52,518 nt of DNA, from contig JAFLVA010000009.1 in assembly GCA_022508525.1 (NCBI GenBank), forward strand, positions 1 through 52,518. Reading direction: 5' to 3'. The notes below the pieces were generated by a model. That model was not told the origin of the DNA, made no database searches, and worked only from the letters and a program-made list of their open reading frames with translations. Numbering within the stretch: position 1 is the stretch's first letter; each line of letters starts with the position of its first letter. Made by a program: the position numbers and the translations under genes. The DNA is from Erysipelotrichales bacterium. Lineage in GTDB: Bacteria > Bacillota_I > Bacilli_A > RFN20 > CAG-826. Positions 8,066 through 17,350 of the stretch are shown here, piece after piece.

Positions 8066-9970
8066 TTAGTAAACAAAGACAATACTTGCAATTGTTGGTC
8101 TCTTAGTAGCTGTGAATGTTAATGAATAAGCAGCATCGATTTCATATGTTAGTTCAGCAGGTGTTTGATAGTCTGATGTAGAGTGTGTAACACCATTGAT
8201 ATCCAAAGATACTGATCCTTCTTTTTCATTCCAACTGTACATTGAAACAATGACTTTTGTTACTGCTTCGGATGTTGTAATAGTGAAATAACCATTAGCG
8301 CTACTTGTACTAAATTTTAAACCTGCGACATCTGGTCCTTGACCAAGTGTTGCTTTGTAAACTAAATCACAAGCGTCGACAGATTCAATAATATTTTCAC
8401 CTTCAGCTACACTTGATGTTAGAACATCTTTTAAAGTGCTCTCATTTAATTTAGTTCCGCCAGTTAAGTTACTAAAATCATAAGTAACACTTCCAGTTTC
8501 TTCTTTTACAGCGGTAACAGTTACATGAACTGTTGCAGTTACTTCAGCGTTAGCAACTGATTTAATAGTAATATCTGCTGTTCCTTCTTTAATACCTCTA
8601 ACAAGACCATCAGCTACAGTTGCTACTTCTTCATCGCTTGAAGTAAATTCTAATGATTTATTTGTTGCATTAGCAGGTAATACAGTAGTTTCAATCATTT
8701 TAGCACTTTTCGCTGCGACTTCTAAAGTATCAGCAACTTCAATATTTGTTACATCGACGTATTCGCCAGTATGAACTTCAATTGAATCTGCACTTGTAAG
8801 AGAAAATTGTGGATTACCATTGTACCAACCAACGTTAACACCAATAAAGTCAACAGTATCATTAACAGTTAAGCCGTTAATTTTTTCAGCAATAGCCTCT
8901 TCAATATTATTGTCTAAGTACTTATCAGTTCTTACTTGAACTTCTGTACCAGCAAAATTAAATGTAATTCCACTTGATTTATCGACAGTAACTGTACCTG
9001 AAACATATTGTAAACCTCTAATTGTTGCTAATTTTGATTGATCCATTTGGGTAATTTCATCAAGTGAAGCAAACTCTGTAGGTGTAACTAATGTTCCTTC
9101 ACCAATTTTTGTAGCAGTTGAATTAGAATCGCTACTATATGTTTCAATTAAGCCATTATAATTTTGAATTTTTGAAGTGACTCTAACAAGGTCGCCAACT
9201 TGTAAACCATCAATGGCTTTATTATAGACATAGAATGCATAATCGCCGTCTTGAATATAGTAAGAATTTCCAACAATAGCAGTAACTGTGCCTTCAACAG
9301 TATATTGAACTGCTGATGCAGCATTATTTGCTAGAGCAATACCAGCTTCTAATACTTCTTTAATTGACACTACTGAAGGTTCTTCAGGTACAACTGGAGT
9401 ATCTGATGGTGTGTGTTCGTATACATATCCACCATTAGTTTCTGGAGTATTTCCTTTGAAATTCATAATTTTTACGTATAAAACAACTTCATCACCGACA
9501 TTGATATTGTCTCCCTCAGCAAATTTGGCGTTTTCTAAATAATAAATACGATAAGCAGTGAATGAATTACTACCATCATCAGTAATTTTGAAAGTGCCAT
9601 TTCCAAAATCTACGCTAATCTCAGTAACTTCACTTACAGTTCCCTTTATATAGTAACTATTTGCAGTTCCTTCTTCACCAACATGCTCTGCTACTTTAAT
9701 TGCATCAGCGACATTAAATGGATCTGCAGCTGTACCAGCATGTGCTAATCCTTCTGGTAATTCGCTAGGTGTAACTGACGAATCTGGTGTAGATGTTGAG
9801 TCTGGTGTCGGAGTAGAATCAGGTGTTGAAGCTGAATCTGGTGTTGATGTTGAGTCACTTACTGATGGTGTTGATGGCTCGACATTAGGTGTTGATGTTG
9901 AACCATTCTTTTGTCCACAAGCTACAAGTGCTAATAACATAAGTGGTAATAGAATAACTTTCTTTTTCAT
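8066..9970 (-). CDS. Large lipoprotein: Thr/Ser/Pro linker, OB-fold-like and BIG2 domains
   Basis: The 634-residue product has a signal peptide with lipobox LVAC (Cys18). Residues about 24-70 are a low-complexity linker of TSTPDS-type units, likely a cell-wall-spanning stalk. Next come two or three repeats of about 100 residues of the OB-fold-like kind seen in extracellular nuclease and adhesin-type proteins (motifs VSEVTEISVDFGNGTFKITDDG and GNSYYIQDGDYAFYVYNKAI), then a BIG2 domain (about 405-490, ending TVHVTVTAV) and a C-terminal beta-rich module starting VTYDFSNLTGGTKLNES. No catalytic residues are recognised. AAAGGAGG precedes the ATG by 12 bases. It sits between rel and hisS, where B. 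subtilis has dtd. Function unknown; a surface binding role is only a guess. Confidence 0.9.
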   Translation of the reverse strand: MKKKVILLPLMLLALVACGQKNGSTSTPNVEPSTPSVSDSTSTPDSASTPDSTPTPDSTSTPDSSVTPSELPEGLAHAGTAADPFNVADAIKVAEHVGEEGTANSYYIKGTVSEVTEISVDFGNGTFKITDDGSNSFTAYRIYYLENAKFAEGDNINVGDEVVLYVKIMNFKGNTPETNGGYVYEHTPSDTPVVPEEPSVVSIKEVLEAGIALANNAASAVQYTVEGTVTAIVGNSYYIQDGDYAFYVYNKAIDGLQVGDLVRVTSKIQNYNGLIETYSSDSNSTATKIGEGTLVTPTEFASLDEITQMDQSKLATIRGLQYVSGTVTVDKSSGITFNFAGTEVQVRTDKYLDNNIEEAIAEKINGLTVNDTVDFIGVNVGWYNGNPQFSLTSADSIEVHTGEYVDVTNIEVADTLEVAAKSAKMIETTVLPANATNKSLEFTSSDEEVATVADGLVRGIKEGTADITIKSVANAEVTATVHVTVTAVKEETGSVTYDFSNLTGGTKLNESTLKDVLTSSVAEGENIIESVDACDLVYKATLGQGPDVAGLKFSTSSANGYFTITTSEAVTKVIVSMYSWNEKEGSVSLDINGVTHSTSDYQTPAELTYEIDAAYSLTFTATKRPTIASIVFVY

Positions 9971-10005
9971 TAAATATAATTTCCTCCTTTTCTATAACCA
10001 ATACA

Positions 10006-10034
10006 ATTATATAAATAATTGTTAACAAATACAA
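10006..10034 (-). promoter_or_regulatory. Promoter of the large lipoprotein gene
   Basis: -35 TTGTAT (10029-10034), a 17-base spacer and a perfect -10 TATAAT (10006-10011), about 35 bases before the start codon. Confidence 0.6.
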
Positions 10035-10133
10035 GAACATAAATTATTGCGAAATGTTGTACACGCTATATATACGCTTGTTATTATTGCATAACAAAAT
10101 AAATATTTTCTTTTTTCCTTTAGTTGATGATGA

Positions 10134-10163
10134 TAAAAAAAGATTAAGTTAAAACTTAATCTT
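10134..10163 (-). terminator. Terminator after rel
   Basis: A perfect 11-bp stem (10140-10150 with 10153-10163) is followed on the minus strand by a T run, right after the rel stop. It ends the recJ-apt-rel unit. Confidence 0.85.
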
Positions 10164-10171
10164 GGCTTAAA

Positions 10172-12355
10172 TTAATGAATTTTTCTATTTATTTGATAAA
10201 CGCCAGTAACATTAATTAAAACATTACTGAGATTTTTTAGTTCAGTTGCATTTTTAACAAGTATCGTTACAGAAATTGTCGATGTCATTGTATCTTGATG
10301 AAGTTTTGCATTTAATGATAAAACATTGACTTTATGTATGGAAAATATTTGCATAATATCCACTATTAGGTTACTTCGATCATTACATTCAATTTCTAAA
10401 TCAACTGGATATGTTTTTTCCTTTAAATCCGGATTCCAAAACACTTCTACTAGACGTTTACTGTTTTGGACATTAGGGCATTCAGTTCGATGAATGGTGA
10501 TTCCCTTTCCTTTAGTTATATAACCGGTAATTTCATCACCCGGAATCGGAGTACAACATGATCCAAGGGTAATCATTACTTTTCCCGCATTCTTAACTAA
10601 AATTGGATTTTCTGTATCTTTTGAATTCATTTTTGCGAAGTTCATTTCGACTTTTTTCTTAATGTGAAGGAAGTCAATGATTGCATTAGGTGCAGGATTA
10701 CGATTTGATATTGCAATGAACAAATCATCTAGTGTTTCACATTCAAATTTTTCCAATAATTTTGAGTTGTTAAGCAATTCTAGAGCTTTCTTTTCATCGA
10801 TTCCGCGATCTCTAAAGGCATCTAAAATAGAAATCCTACCTTTAGCTATTTTATCTTCGCGTAATGCATCAGCATTTTTTTCTGCTAAGAACTTACGTAT
10901 ATGGTTTTTTGCACTATTAGTGGTGACAATTTTTAACCAACCTTCGTTAGGTCCAGGTGATGTTTTTGATGTCTTTATTTCAACAATATCACCAGTTTGT
11001 AAAGGAGTATTTAGAGGTACTAATACACTATTAACTAATGCACCAACTGCCGAATCAAATACCTTAGTATGGATGCGAAATGCAAAATCTAGAGGAGTTG
11101 CACCACTTGGTAAATCAATAACTTTTCCCATTGGTGTAAATACATAAATATTTGCTTCAAAAATTTCGTGTTTTAGTGAATCCATGTAACTCTTTGCATC
11201 GTCAGATAATTCGCTCGACATGTTGACGAAATCTTTTAACCAATGAAGTCTTTCCGATATTTCTTTTTGTTCAGTCTTGGCATTATAGTTTTTGCCTTCT
11301 TTGTATCTCCAGTGTGCAGCGATACCTTCTTCTGCTACCTCATCCATTTCTTTAGTGCGGATTTGGACTTCAAACCATAAATTTTCACCAGTAAGAATAG
11401 TTGTATGAAGTGATTGGTACATATTTGGTTTAGGCATTGCAATATAGTCTTTAAATCGACCTAAAAGTGGTTTATACATTTGATGAATAAAACCGAGTAT
11501 TTCATAGCAATTTATTTCAGTTTCAGTAATAATTCTAATTGCCATAATGTCATAAATTTGCTCAAATGGACGTCCTTTAAAATACATTTTGCGATACACA
11601 GAGTAAACTGATTTATAGCGAGATGAGATCTCAAACATAGGAATTTTTTTCTCATAAAGCATGTCAGCAAAACGTTTTTTAAGTGATATTAAATCATTTT
11701 CGCGATTTTTAATTCGTGAATCAATTAGATTTTTTATTTCTTCATATTTTTCAGGTTCAAGATATGATAATGCAATATCCTGCAATTCTCCTTTGATATG
11801 GTTCATACCTAAGCGATCTGCAATTGGAGCATAGACGTCTAAGGTTTCTTTTGATAATGCCAATTGACGGTCATGTGATAGGTATTGCAAAGTTCTCATA
11901 TTATGCAAACGATCAGCAAGCTTAATGATAATAACACGAATATCTTTTGCCATTCCTAAAAAGATTTTTTTATGGTCTTCTGCCTCAAATTCGTCGTTTT
12001 CTTTGTAGCGTTTTGAAAGCTTCATTCTTTGAATTTTGGTCACTGAATCGACAAGAAAAGCCACATCTTTACCAAATTCTTTTTCAATTTCACTAAGTGG
12101 GTAATCGGTGTCTTCTACTACATCATGTAATAACCCAGCAACGATAGTTTCTGGTCCAACAACAATACTTGCTAAAATATAGGCAACTTCAATTAAATGA
12201 TGAACATATGGTTCGCCAGATTTTCTTAATTGCCCTTTATGCTTTTTTTCAACAAGACGATAGGCGTCTTCGATTTTTTTTCGGTCTTCTTGACTCTTTA
12301 TATAACCGAAATATAGTTCTTTAAGTTCTTCAAATGTATGATTTGTATTTTCCAT
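10172..12355 (-). CDS. relA: Bifunctional (p)ppGpp synthetase/hydrolase Rel
   Basis: Long RelA/SpoT homologue of the stringent response, making and degrading (p)ppGpp. Domains in order: HD hydrolase (HHLIEVAY and LLHDVVEDT, metal residues present), nucleotidyl transferase (YKSVYSVYRKM, DIMAIRI, PKPNMYQSLHTT), TGS (about 395-455, VFTPMGKVIDLP), a helical and zinc-finger-like region (GSCCTPIPGDEI ... HRTECPN) and a C-terminal ACT domain. Both catalytic halves look intact, as in the single Rel of Firmicutes. I use the ATG at 12355, giving about 727 residues, because AGGTGAT lies 4 bases upstream; a GTG at 12364 is the alternative. It follows apt almost directly, as in B. subtilis. Confidence 0.97.
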   Translation of the reverse strand: MENTNHTFEELKELYFGYIKSQEDRKKIEDAYRLVEKKHKGQLRKSGEPYVHHLIEVAYILASIVVGPETIVAGLLHDVVEDTDYPLSEIEKEFGKDVAFLVDSVTKIQRMKLSKRYKENDEFEAEDHKKIFLGMAKDIRVIIIKLADRLHNMRTLQYLSHDRQLALSKETLDVYAPIADRLGMNHIKGELQDIALSYLEPEKYEEIKNLIDSRIKNRENDLISLKKRFADMLYEKKIPMFEISSRYKSVYSVYRKMYFKGRPFEQIYDIMAIRIITETEINCYEILGFIHQMYKPLLGRFKDYIAMPKPNMYQSLHTTILTGENLWFEVQIRTKEMDEVAEEGIAAHWRYKEGKNYNAKTEQKEISERLHWLKDFVNMSSELSDDAKSYMDSLKHEIFEANIYVFTPMGKVIDLPSGATPLDFAFRIHTKVFDSAVGALVNSVLVPLNTPLQTGDIVEIKTSKTSPGPNEGWLKIVTTNSAKNHIRKFLAEKNADALREDKIAKGRISILDAFRDRGIDEKKALELLNNSKLLEKFECETLDDLFIAISNRNPAPNAIIDFLHIKKKVEMNFAKMNSKDTENPILVKNAGKVMITLGSCCTPIPGDEITGYITKGKGITIHRTECPNVQNSKRLVEVFWNPDLKEKTYPVDLEIECNDRSNLIVDIMQIFSIHKVNVLSLNAKLHQDTMTSTISVTILVKNATELKNLSNVLINVTGVYQINRKIH

Positions 12356-12364
12356 AACTATCAC

Positions 12365-12877
12365 CTAGTATGTAACAATTGATTTAACGTTATATTTCTT
12401 CAAACGTTCTCTTCCACCAAGATTTAATAGCTCTACAACGAAGCATATTCCTACTACTTCTGCACCTAATTCTTCAAGAAGTTTTACACAAGCTTCTAAA
12501 GTGCCACCAGAAGCTAATAAATCATCGACTACAACGATTTTATCGCCTTTTTTTATGTCATCTATATGGACTTGCAAAACATCGTTACCGTATTCTAAGC
12601 CATAGCATACAGACATAGTTCTACGTGGTAATTTGTTTGGTTTACGAAAAGGAATAAATCCTAGATTTAAATATGAGGCTACAGGACAGCCGAAAAGAAA
12701 GCCACGTGATTCAGGTGAAGCAATAGTTTTTGCGCCACATTTTTTAGCAAAATCTGCGATTTCTTTTACAACATACTTATATGCTTCACCATCTTTTATT
12801 AATGGCGTTATATCTTTAAAATCCACTCCTGATTTCGGAAAATTTGGAATGTTAATAATAAAATGTTTTAAGTCCAT
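12365..12877 (-). CDS. apt: Adenine phosphoribosyltransferase
   Basis: Purine salvage enzyme converting adenine and PRPP to AMP in the cytosol. At 170 residues it has the family length. The PRPP-binding motif VVVDDLLASGGT is clear (near residue 118), and the N-terminal F-P-x-x-G-x-x-F/I-x-D-I-T-P pattern appears as FPKSGVDFKDITPL. The ATG has an AGGTGAT ribosome site 5 bases upstream. It is the middle gene of recJ-apt-rel, the conserved Firmicutes order that places purine salvage beside the stringent-response enzyme. Confidence 0.97.
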   Translation of the reverse strand: MDLKHFIINIPNFPKSGVDFKDITPLIKDGEAYKYVVKEIADFAKKCGAKTIASPESRGFLFGCPVASYLNLGFIPFRKPNKLPRRTMSVCYGLEYGNDVLQVHIDDIKKGDKIVVVDDLLASGGTLEACVKLLEELGAEVVGICFVVELLNLGGRERLKKYNVKSIVTY

Positions 12878-12958
12878 ATTTAATCACCTATTAATTATTA
12901 TAAACTAATAATTAAATTAATAAAACAGCAAATCTCGATAGAGAATTTAGATATTACA

Positions 12959-14533
12959 TTATACACCTATAACTATATTACTTTTATCGCATATTCTACG
13001 AATATTAAAGTCAAAACTTTCTTTGCCATTAAACACAGAATAACCAAGTTCACCATATATATCTATATAGTCGTAATTGCTCAATAATTCTTTTGAATAG
13101 TTAAAACCAATAATTTTTTGATTAACTGAAAGTGGATATAGAATATGAAGACGAGTTTTTGAAAAACAAAGAGATGATACTTTTATATCACTTATTTTCA
13201 ATAGAGGCATTTTAAATCCTTCACCAAATGGTGCTAATGAGCGTAAAAATTTATAATTATCTTCATTTATATCGGTAATAGAAATATCGATGTAATCTTC
13301 TTTTTCTTCTATAAATGGATGTGTTTTAGCGTAAGATTCAAAGCGTTCTTTAAATATTTCAAAATTCTTTATATATAAGGAAAGCCCTCCTGCTTGTTCA
13401 TGTCCTCCACTCGTAATTAATATATCCTTATTTTCAAGTAAAAATTCATTTATAGCTAAACCTTTTTTTGATCTAGCACTTCCCTTTATAACAGTTTCGT
13501 CATGTGAGTCTTTAGTAAAAACAATCGCAGGTTTTTTATATTTATTTAATAGATTATTCGCAAGTAGGCCAATAATTCCTTCTTTTAATTCAGTAATAAG
13601 TGCAATTGATGATTGATCATCATTAACACTTATACCTACTGCGGCATCTTTTGTTAATATTTTTCTTTTTTCATTTGTATCGTTAATAAAATTATACAAA
13701 TATTCAAGTCTTTCAATATTATCTGTCGTCATATACTCGACTAAAACATTAACCGATGTATTTTCTACCATTCGACCAATTGCGTTAATTTTAGGTGCAA
13801 TCTTTATTCCAATAATATTTTCATTGATCAGTTCATTATCCGCTAAAAGACTAATATTACGATATTTATTTTTATTTAAGTTATAAATACCTAATCGAAC
13901 TATGTCACGATTATACTCTTTTAAAACCATCATATCTGAGATCGTCGCTATACTTGCAAGTGATAACAGATATTCATCATAGCGGTTTAATAATTTGCTT
14001 GCTAACATAAAAGCAACATAGGCACCACAACAAACTACATTGCCATATTTGGAAACAATAGGATGTAATATTGCCTCACATTCTGGTAATTTATCTTGCA
14101 TTTCATGGTGATCAGTCACAATTACTTTCATACCTAGTTCATATGCCCTATTTATAGCGTCAAACTGGGCAATGCCATTATCAACAGTAATAATGAGCTT
14201 ATAGCCTTTTTGATAGAAATCATTAACTCTTTTTTCGTTTAATCCATAGCCATCAATATATCTAGAGGGAATATAATATCCGACACGAACACCAAGCATT
14301 TGAAAACATTTAACAAGAATTGAAGTAGCCATTATGCCATCACAATCATAGTCACCATATATAACAATTTTTTCTTCGTTTTTGATGCTATTATTAATAA
14401 TATGGCTTGCTTTGTCCATCTCTAAAAAGTTATCAAAAGATGGTAAGGAAATGTCTTTAATATTTCTTGTTAAATTTAAATAATCTGCTTCGTTTAAATT
14501 GAAATAATTTAAAATCTTCTCTTTAAAATTCAT
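12959..14533 (-). CDS. recJ: Single-stranded-DNA exonuclease RecJ (short form)
   Basis: 5'-3' exonuclease of the DHH phosphoesterase family acting in recombinational and mismatch repair. Seen: motif I YGDYDCDGI (metal-binding Asp residues), motif III VTDHHE, and the DHHA1 signature GGHEQAGG. After that comes only an OB-fold-like C-terminal segment, so at 524 residues it is much shorter than B. subtilis RecJ (nearly 800 residues) and nearer the minimal bacterial form. It ends at a normal stop with no sign of a frameshift. An AAGAAGGA ribosome site precedes the ATG. First gene of the recJ-apt-rel unit, with an 81-base gap to apt. Confidence 0.93.
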   Translation of the reverse strand: MNFKEKILNYFNLNEADYLNLTRNIKDISLPSFDNFLEMDKASHIINNSIKNEEKIVIYGDYDCDGIMATSILVKCFQMLGVRVGYYIPSRYIDGYGLNEKRVNDFYQKGYKLIITVDNGIAQFDAINRAYELGMKVIVTDHHEMQDKLPECEAILHPIVSKYGNVVCCGAYVAFMLASKLLNRYDEYLLSLASIATISDMMVLKEYNRDIVRLGIYNLNKNKYRNISLLADNELINENIIGIKIAPKINAIGRMVENTSVNVLVEYMTTDNIERLEYLYNFINDTNEKRKILTKDAAVGISVNDDQSSIALITELKEGIIGLLANNLLNKYKKPAIVFTKDSHDETVIKGSARSKKGLAINEFLLENKDILITSGGHEQAGGLSLYIKNFEIFKERFESYAKTHPFIEEKEDYIDISITDINEDNYKFLRSLAPFGEGFKMPLLKISDIKVSSLCFSKTRLHILYPLSVNQKIIGFNYSKELLSNYDYIDIYGELGYSVFNGKESFDFNIRRICDKSNIVIGV

Positions 14534-14550
14534 AATAATTCCTTCTTAGC

Positions 14551-14577
14551 AAAAAGACTGCACAAGGCAGTCTTTTT
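14551..14577 (-). terminator. Terminator after secDF
   Basis: A perfect 11-bp stem (14551-14561 with 14567-14577), loop ACAAG, with A and T runs on both sides. It ends secDF on the minus strand, just past its stop. Confidence 0.88.
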
Positions 14578-14579
14578 TA

Positions 14580-17204
14580 TTAATCGTTAATTCCAGGATA
14601 TAGAGCTTCTTCTGGTTCTCCAGAATCTTTACGCCCTTTAATGTTACCAAGCTTTCTCTTTCCTTCTTTTGCTTTACGCTTTGGTAAGTGAATATTGAGT
14701 GAACCAATATGTTTATCTAAGAATAGATGAGCGGATGTAAACATTGTTAAGTTAATCATAATGCTTACAAGAACACCAAGGATTAAAGCAACGAATGTTG
14801 TATTAAATGCTGGATGACCGAAAGCCAAGAAATCAAGTGCTAAATATGCAGCGATAACACCAGTTGCAAGTAATGGAGTAGCGCTTATACTTGTAGCACG
14901 AATACTGTTATCAAGGATTGAAACATCCTCGTTTTTCTTTTCTGACAATATTTCTTTTGCTTTTGATGCATGAATAATTGTAAATAATACATTGATGAGA
15001 GCTATACCAATTAAGGCGACAAATGTTGCTGGTACAACTTCAATTCTTGTCAAACTGAAGAATCCAAGTGGTAAGAATGTAGATAATGCACCTGCACCTA
15101 ATGTAACAAGGCCTTTATTAATACCGAATCTTATTGCGACATATATAGCACCCATTCCAATAACAATAGCTGTAGCGATGAGAATATTTGTCATAGCTGG
15201 TTGTGTCACTTTGATAATTGGATTTCTTCCAACTTGACGGATGTTTTTGAATGATAGTGAATCAATTTCACTAGCGTCAACATTAATGATTGACCACATG
15301 TAGTCTTCTAATGTTTTAGTACCATCTTTTGTTTCGATTTCTTTATTCAAATCAACAACTTTTGCAAAGTCTACTACATAGTAGTATATTGTTGTTTCTG
15401 TATCTTCAGGATCTTTGTTTTCATATAAACTAATTGAGTCATATTTAATACCAACAGAGCTTAAGTTATCTTCAAAATATTGGATACTAATTTTCTTATT
15501 ATTGTCACGGATTGTTTCACCATATTCATTTAAAACATAATAAGCACGTGTAAATTCAGCGCCTTTTGAGTTGTTGACAACACCATTTCCAAATACACCG
15601 AATCCAATCATAGCTAGTGCCAAAATACCAGTAGCAATACATGTTCCAAGTGTATTTCTCTTTGCCTTCTTAGTGAAATCAACTTTTTCAAATGCACCAT
15701 AATATGTTTGTTTTTCTTCTTTGGTGATATCAGGAATATAATTCTTGTTAAGACCAAATAACTTAGTATTCTTTTGAAGTGAAGTATCGTTAGTAAGTAA
15801 CCAAGTAAATCCACGATGTAAACTGATATTGACAACGAAACTAATTAAGCTTCCAGTAACTCCTAAAATTGCTAAAGATTGAATTGTGCTATGTCCAACA
15901 AAGTAAATAACAAGTGAAGCAAGCAATACAACTAAATGTGCATCAATTAAAGGAACAAAAGCTTTCTTATTGGCTTCTTGGTTAGCTTTTTTCATCGTAC
16001 GGCCACGATATATTTCATTTTTAAATCCTTCAATATAAATAACTGAAGATACTAATGAAAGTAAGCTAATGACGATTAATCCAATCAAAGCACCGACATT
16101 GAATACCATACCAACAGCGTTAAATATAGCAAATGTTGCAAATAATGTTACTAACATATTAATAATTGCATTTAGACCTTGAATTTTATAGAAAACAATC
16201 ATAAATACTGCAACAAGTACTAGTGCTAAACAAAGGGCAATTAAAGTACGAGAGAATGATAATGTATTAGGTTTTCCATAACTAATAAATGATTCTGCAA
16301 GTGGATTAATATGTTGTTCAAACATGAAAGTTAATTTTAAATCAATAGAACGTGCATTGAATAAATCAACATAAGTTTTTGCTAAGTCAGAACTAATTGC
16401 AAAATATTTAGAAGAATTTACAGCACTCTCATCGAGAATCATTGCAGAAATTTCTGTTTTGTCTTCATTGAAATAGAAGTCACGTGGATCGAATTTACAC
16501 AAAATTCGATTGTACATTTCATCATTACCTTTGCCTTTTTCTTCTTCAGCAGTTGATAGATTATCTACTTCAGAATCGAAATCAGACCATAAAAGAATCT
16601 TACCTGCATCATTAATATTACCTTCATCATCTGTAGTACCTAATGAATTAGCGTGATTTATCATTTGAGTCAATGTGTTTCGTACTGAGGAGTCATCTTT
16701 AATAGGGATAACGAAATATGGACGAGGATCGTCTTTTTTGTAATCAACACGAGCCTTGACACGATTTTTTCCTGTGCCAAATATTTTTTCACCATCAAGA
16801 ATATTTTCTCCATCAGAATCACTTGTAGCGAGACTGAATTCAGAGTCAAAACTCATTAAACGTTTAATATGTTCATACTTTGCATCATAATCAGCAGAAA
16901 CTTGAACTCTGATTTGACTTTCGCCACTATAAACAGTATCAACGGAATCTTCGATGATAATTTGATATCTACTGACATTAGCAGAATCTAAGCGAGCTGA
17001 TAAATTGTTGACGAGTTCATTCATCTCATTACTATCAATACTCATATCATCGCCTTCAGCTTTTTTCTCTACTGTATAGACGAACTCTCTTCCTGTTGTG
17101 TAATCAAGAGATAAATTAGCATTTTTCATCATGCCTGGTGTAGCAAAACCAATTCCTAACATGACAGAAATTGCTAAGATAATAAAGGCAATAAATCTAC
17201 GCAT
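14580..17204 (-). CDS. secDF: Protein translocase subunit SecDF (fused, divergent)
   Basis: SecDF uses proton motive force to help the SecYEG channel export proteins. The 874 residues begin with an N-terminal membrane segment (residues about 3-22), then a large extracytoplasmic region (about 25-310), six membrane helices, a second extracytoplasmic loop and a second six-helix block, the SecD and SecF halves. It is clearly longer than B. subtilis SecDF and divergent in its first periplasmic domain, like the variant SecDF of mollicutes and relatives. The tail is basic and cytoplasmic. A GGAGG ribosome site precedes the ATG. Position between recJ and the SpoVB gene is as in B. subtilis. Confidence 0.9.
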   Translation of the reverse strand: MRRFIAFIILAISVMLGIGFATPGMMKNANLSLDYTTGREFVYTVEKKAEGDDMSIDSNEMNELVNNLSARLDSANVSRYQIIIEDSVDTVYSGESQIRVQVSADYDAKYEHIKRLMSFDSEFSLATSDSDGENILDGEKIFGTGKNRVKARVDYKKDDPRPYFVIPIKDDSSVRNTLTQMINHANSLGTTDDEGNINDAGKILLWSDFDSEVDNLSTAEEEKGKGNDEMYNRILCKFDPRDFYFNEDKTEISAMILDESAVNSSKYFAISSDLAKTYVDLFNARSIDLKLTFMFEQHINPLAESFISYGKPNTLSFSRTLIALCLALVLVAVFMIVFYKIQGLNAIINMLVTLFATFAIFNAVGMVFNVGALIGLIVISLLSLVSSVIYIEGFKNEIYRGRTMKKANQEANKKAFVPLIDAHLVVLLASLVIYFVGHSTIQSLAILGVTGSLISFVVNISLHRGFTWLLTNDTSLQKNTKLFGLNKNYIPDITKEEKQTYYGAFEKVDFTKKAKRNTLGTCIATGILALAMIGFGVFGNGVVNNSKGAEFTRAYYVLNEYGETIRDNNKKISIQYFEDNLSSVGIKYDSISLYENKDPEDTETTIYYYVVDFAKVVDLNKEIETKDGTKTLEDYMWSIINVDASEIDSLSFKNIRQVGRNPIIKVTQPAMTNILIATAIVIGMGAIYVAIRFGINKGLVTLGAGALSTFLPLGFFSLTRIEVVPATFVALIGIALINVLFTIIHASKAKEILSEKKNEDVSILDNSIRATSISATPLLATGVIAAYLALDFLAFGHPAFNTTFVALILGVLVSIMINLTMFTSAHLFLDKHIGSLNIHLPKRKAKEGKRKLGNIKGRKDSGEPEEALYPGIND

Positions 17205-17350
17205 ATATTAATTCCTCCAAACGCATTGCACTTTTGTTATTTAAGTTCAATTTTTTTTATCATAACGACAAGTTATATTTAATATAAATATACTGTGCTT
17301 TACTACTTTACTACTTTTTTACTATTATTGCAAGAAAATGGGAAGAAAAA

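Noticed and set aside
12959-14533. RecJ as a truncated pseudogene
   Set aside because: All catalytic motifs and the DHHA1 domain are present, the stop is clean and no remnant of a C-terminal domain follows. Short RecJ forms exist.
17298-17325. Short tandem repeat of TACTACTT units
   Set aside because: Three imperfect copies upstream of spoVB; too short and too simple in composition to assign a role.
17260-17350. Sigma-E promoter before spoVB (GTTATATT)
   Set aside because: The -35-like octamer has no acceptable -10 at 13-15 bases, so it is probably chance in A+T-rich DNA.
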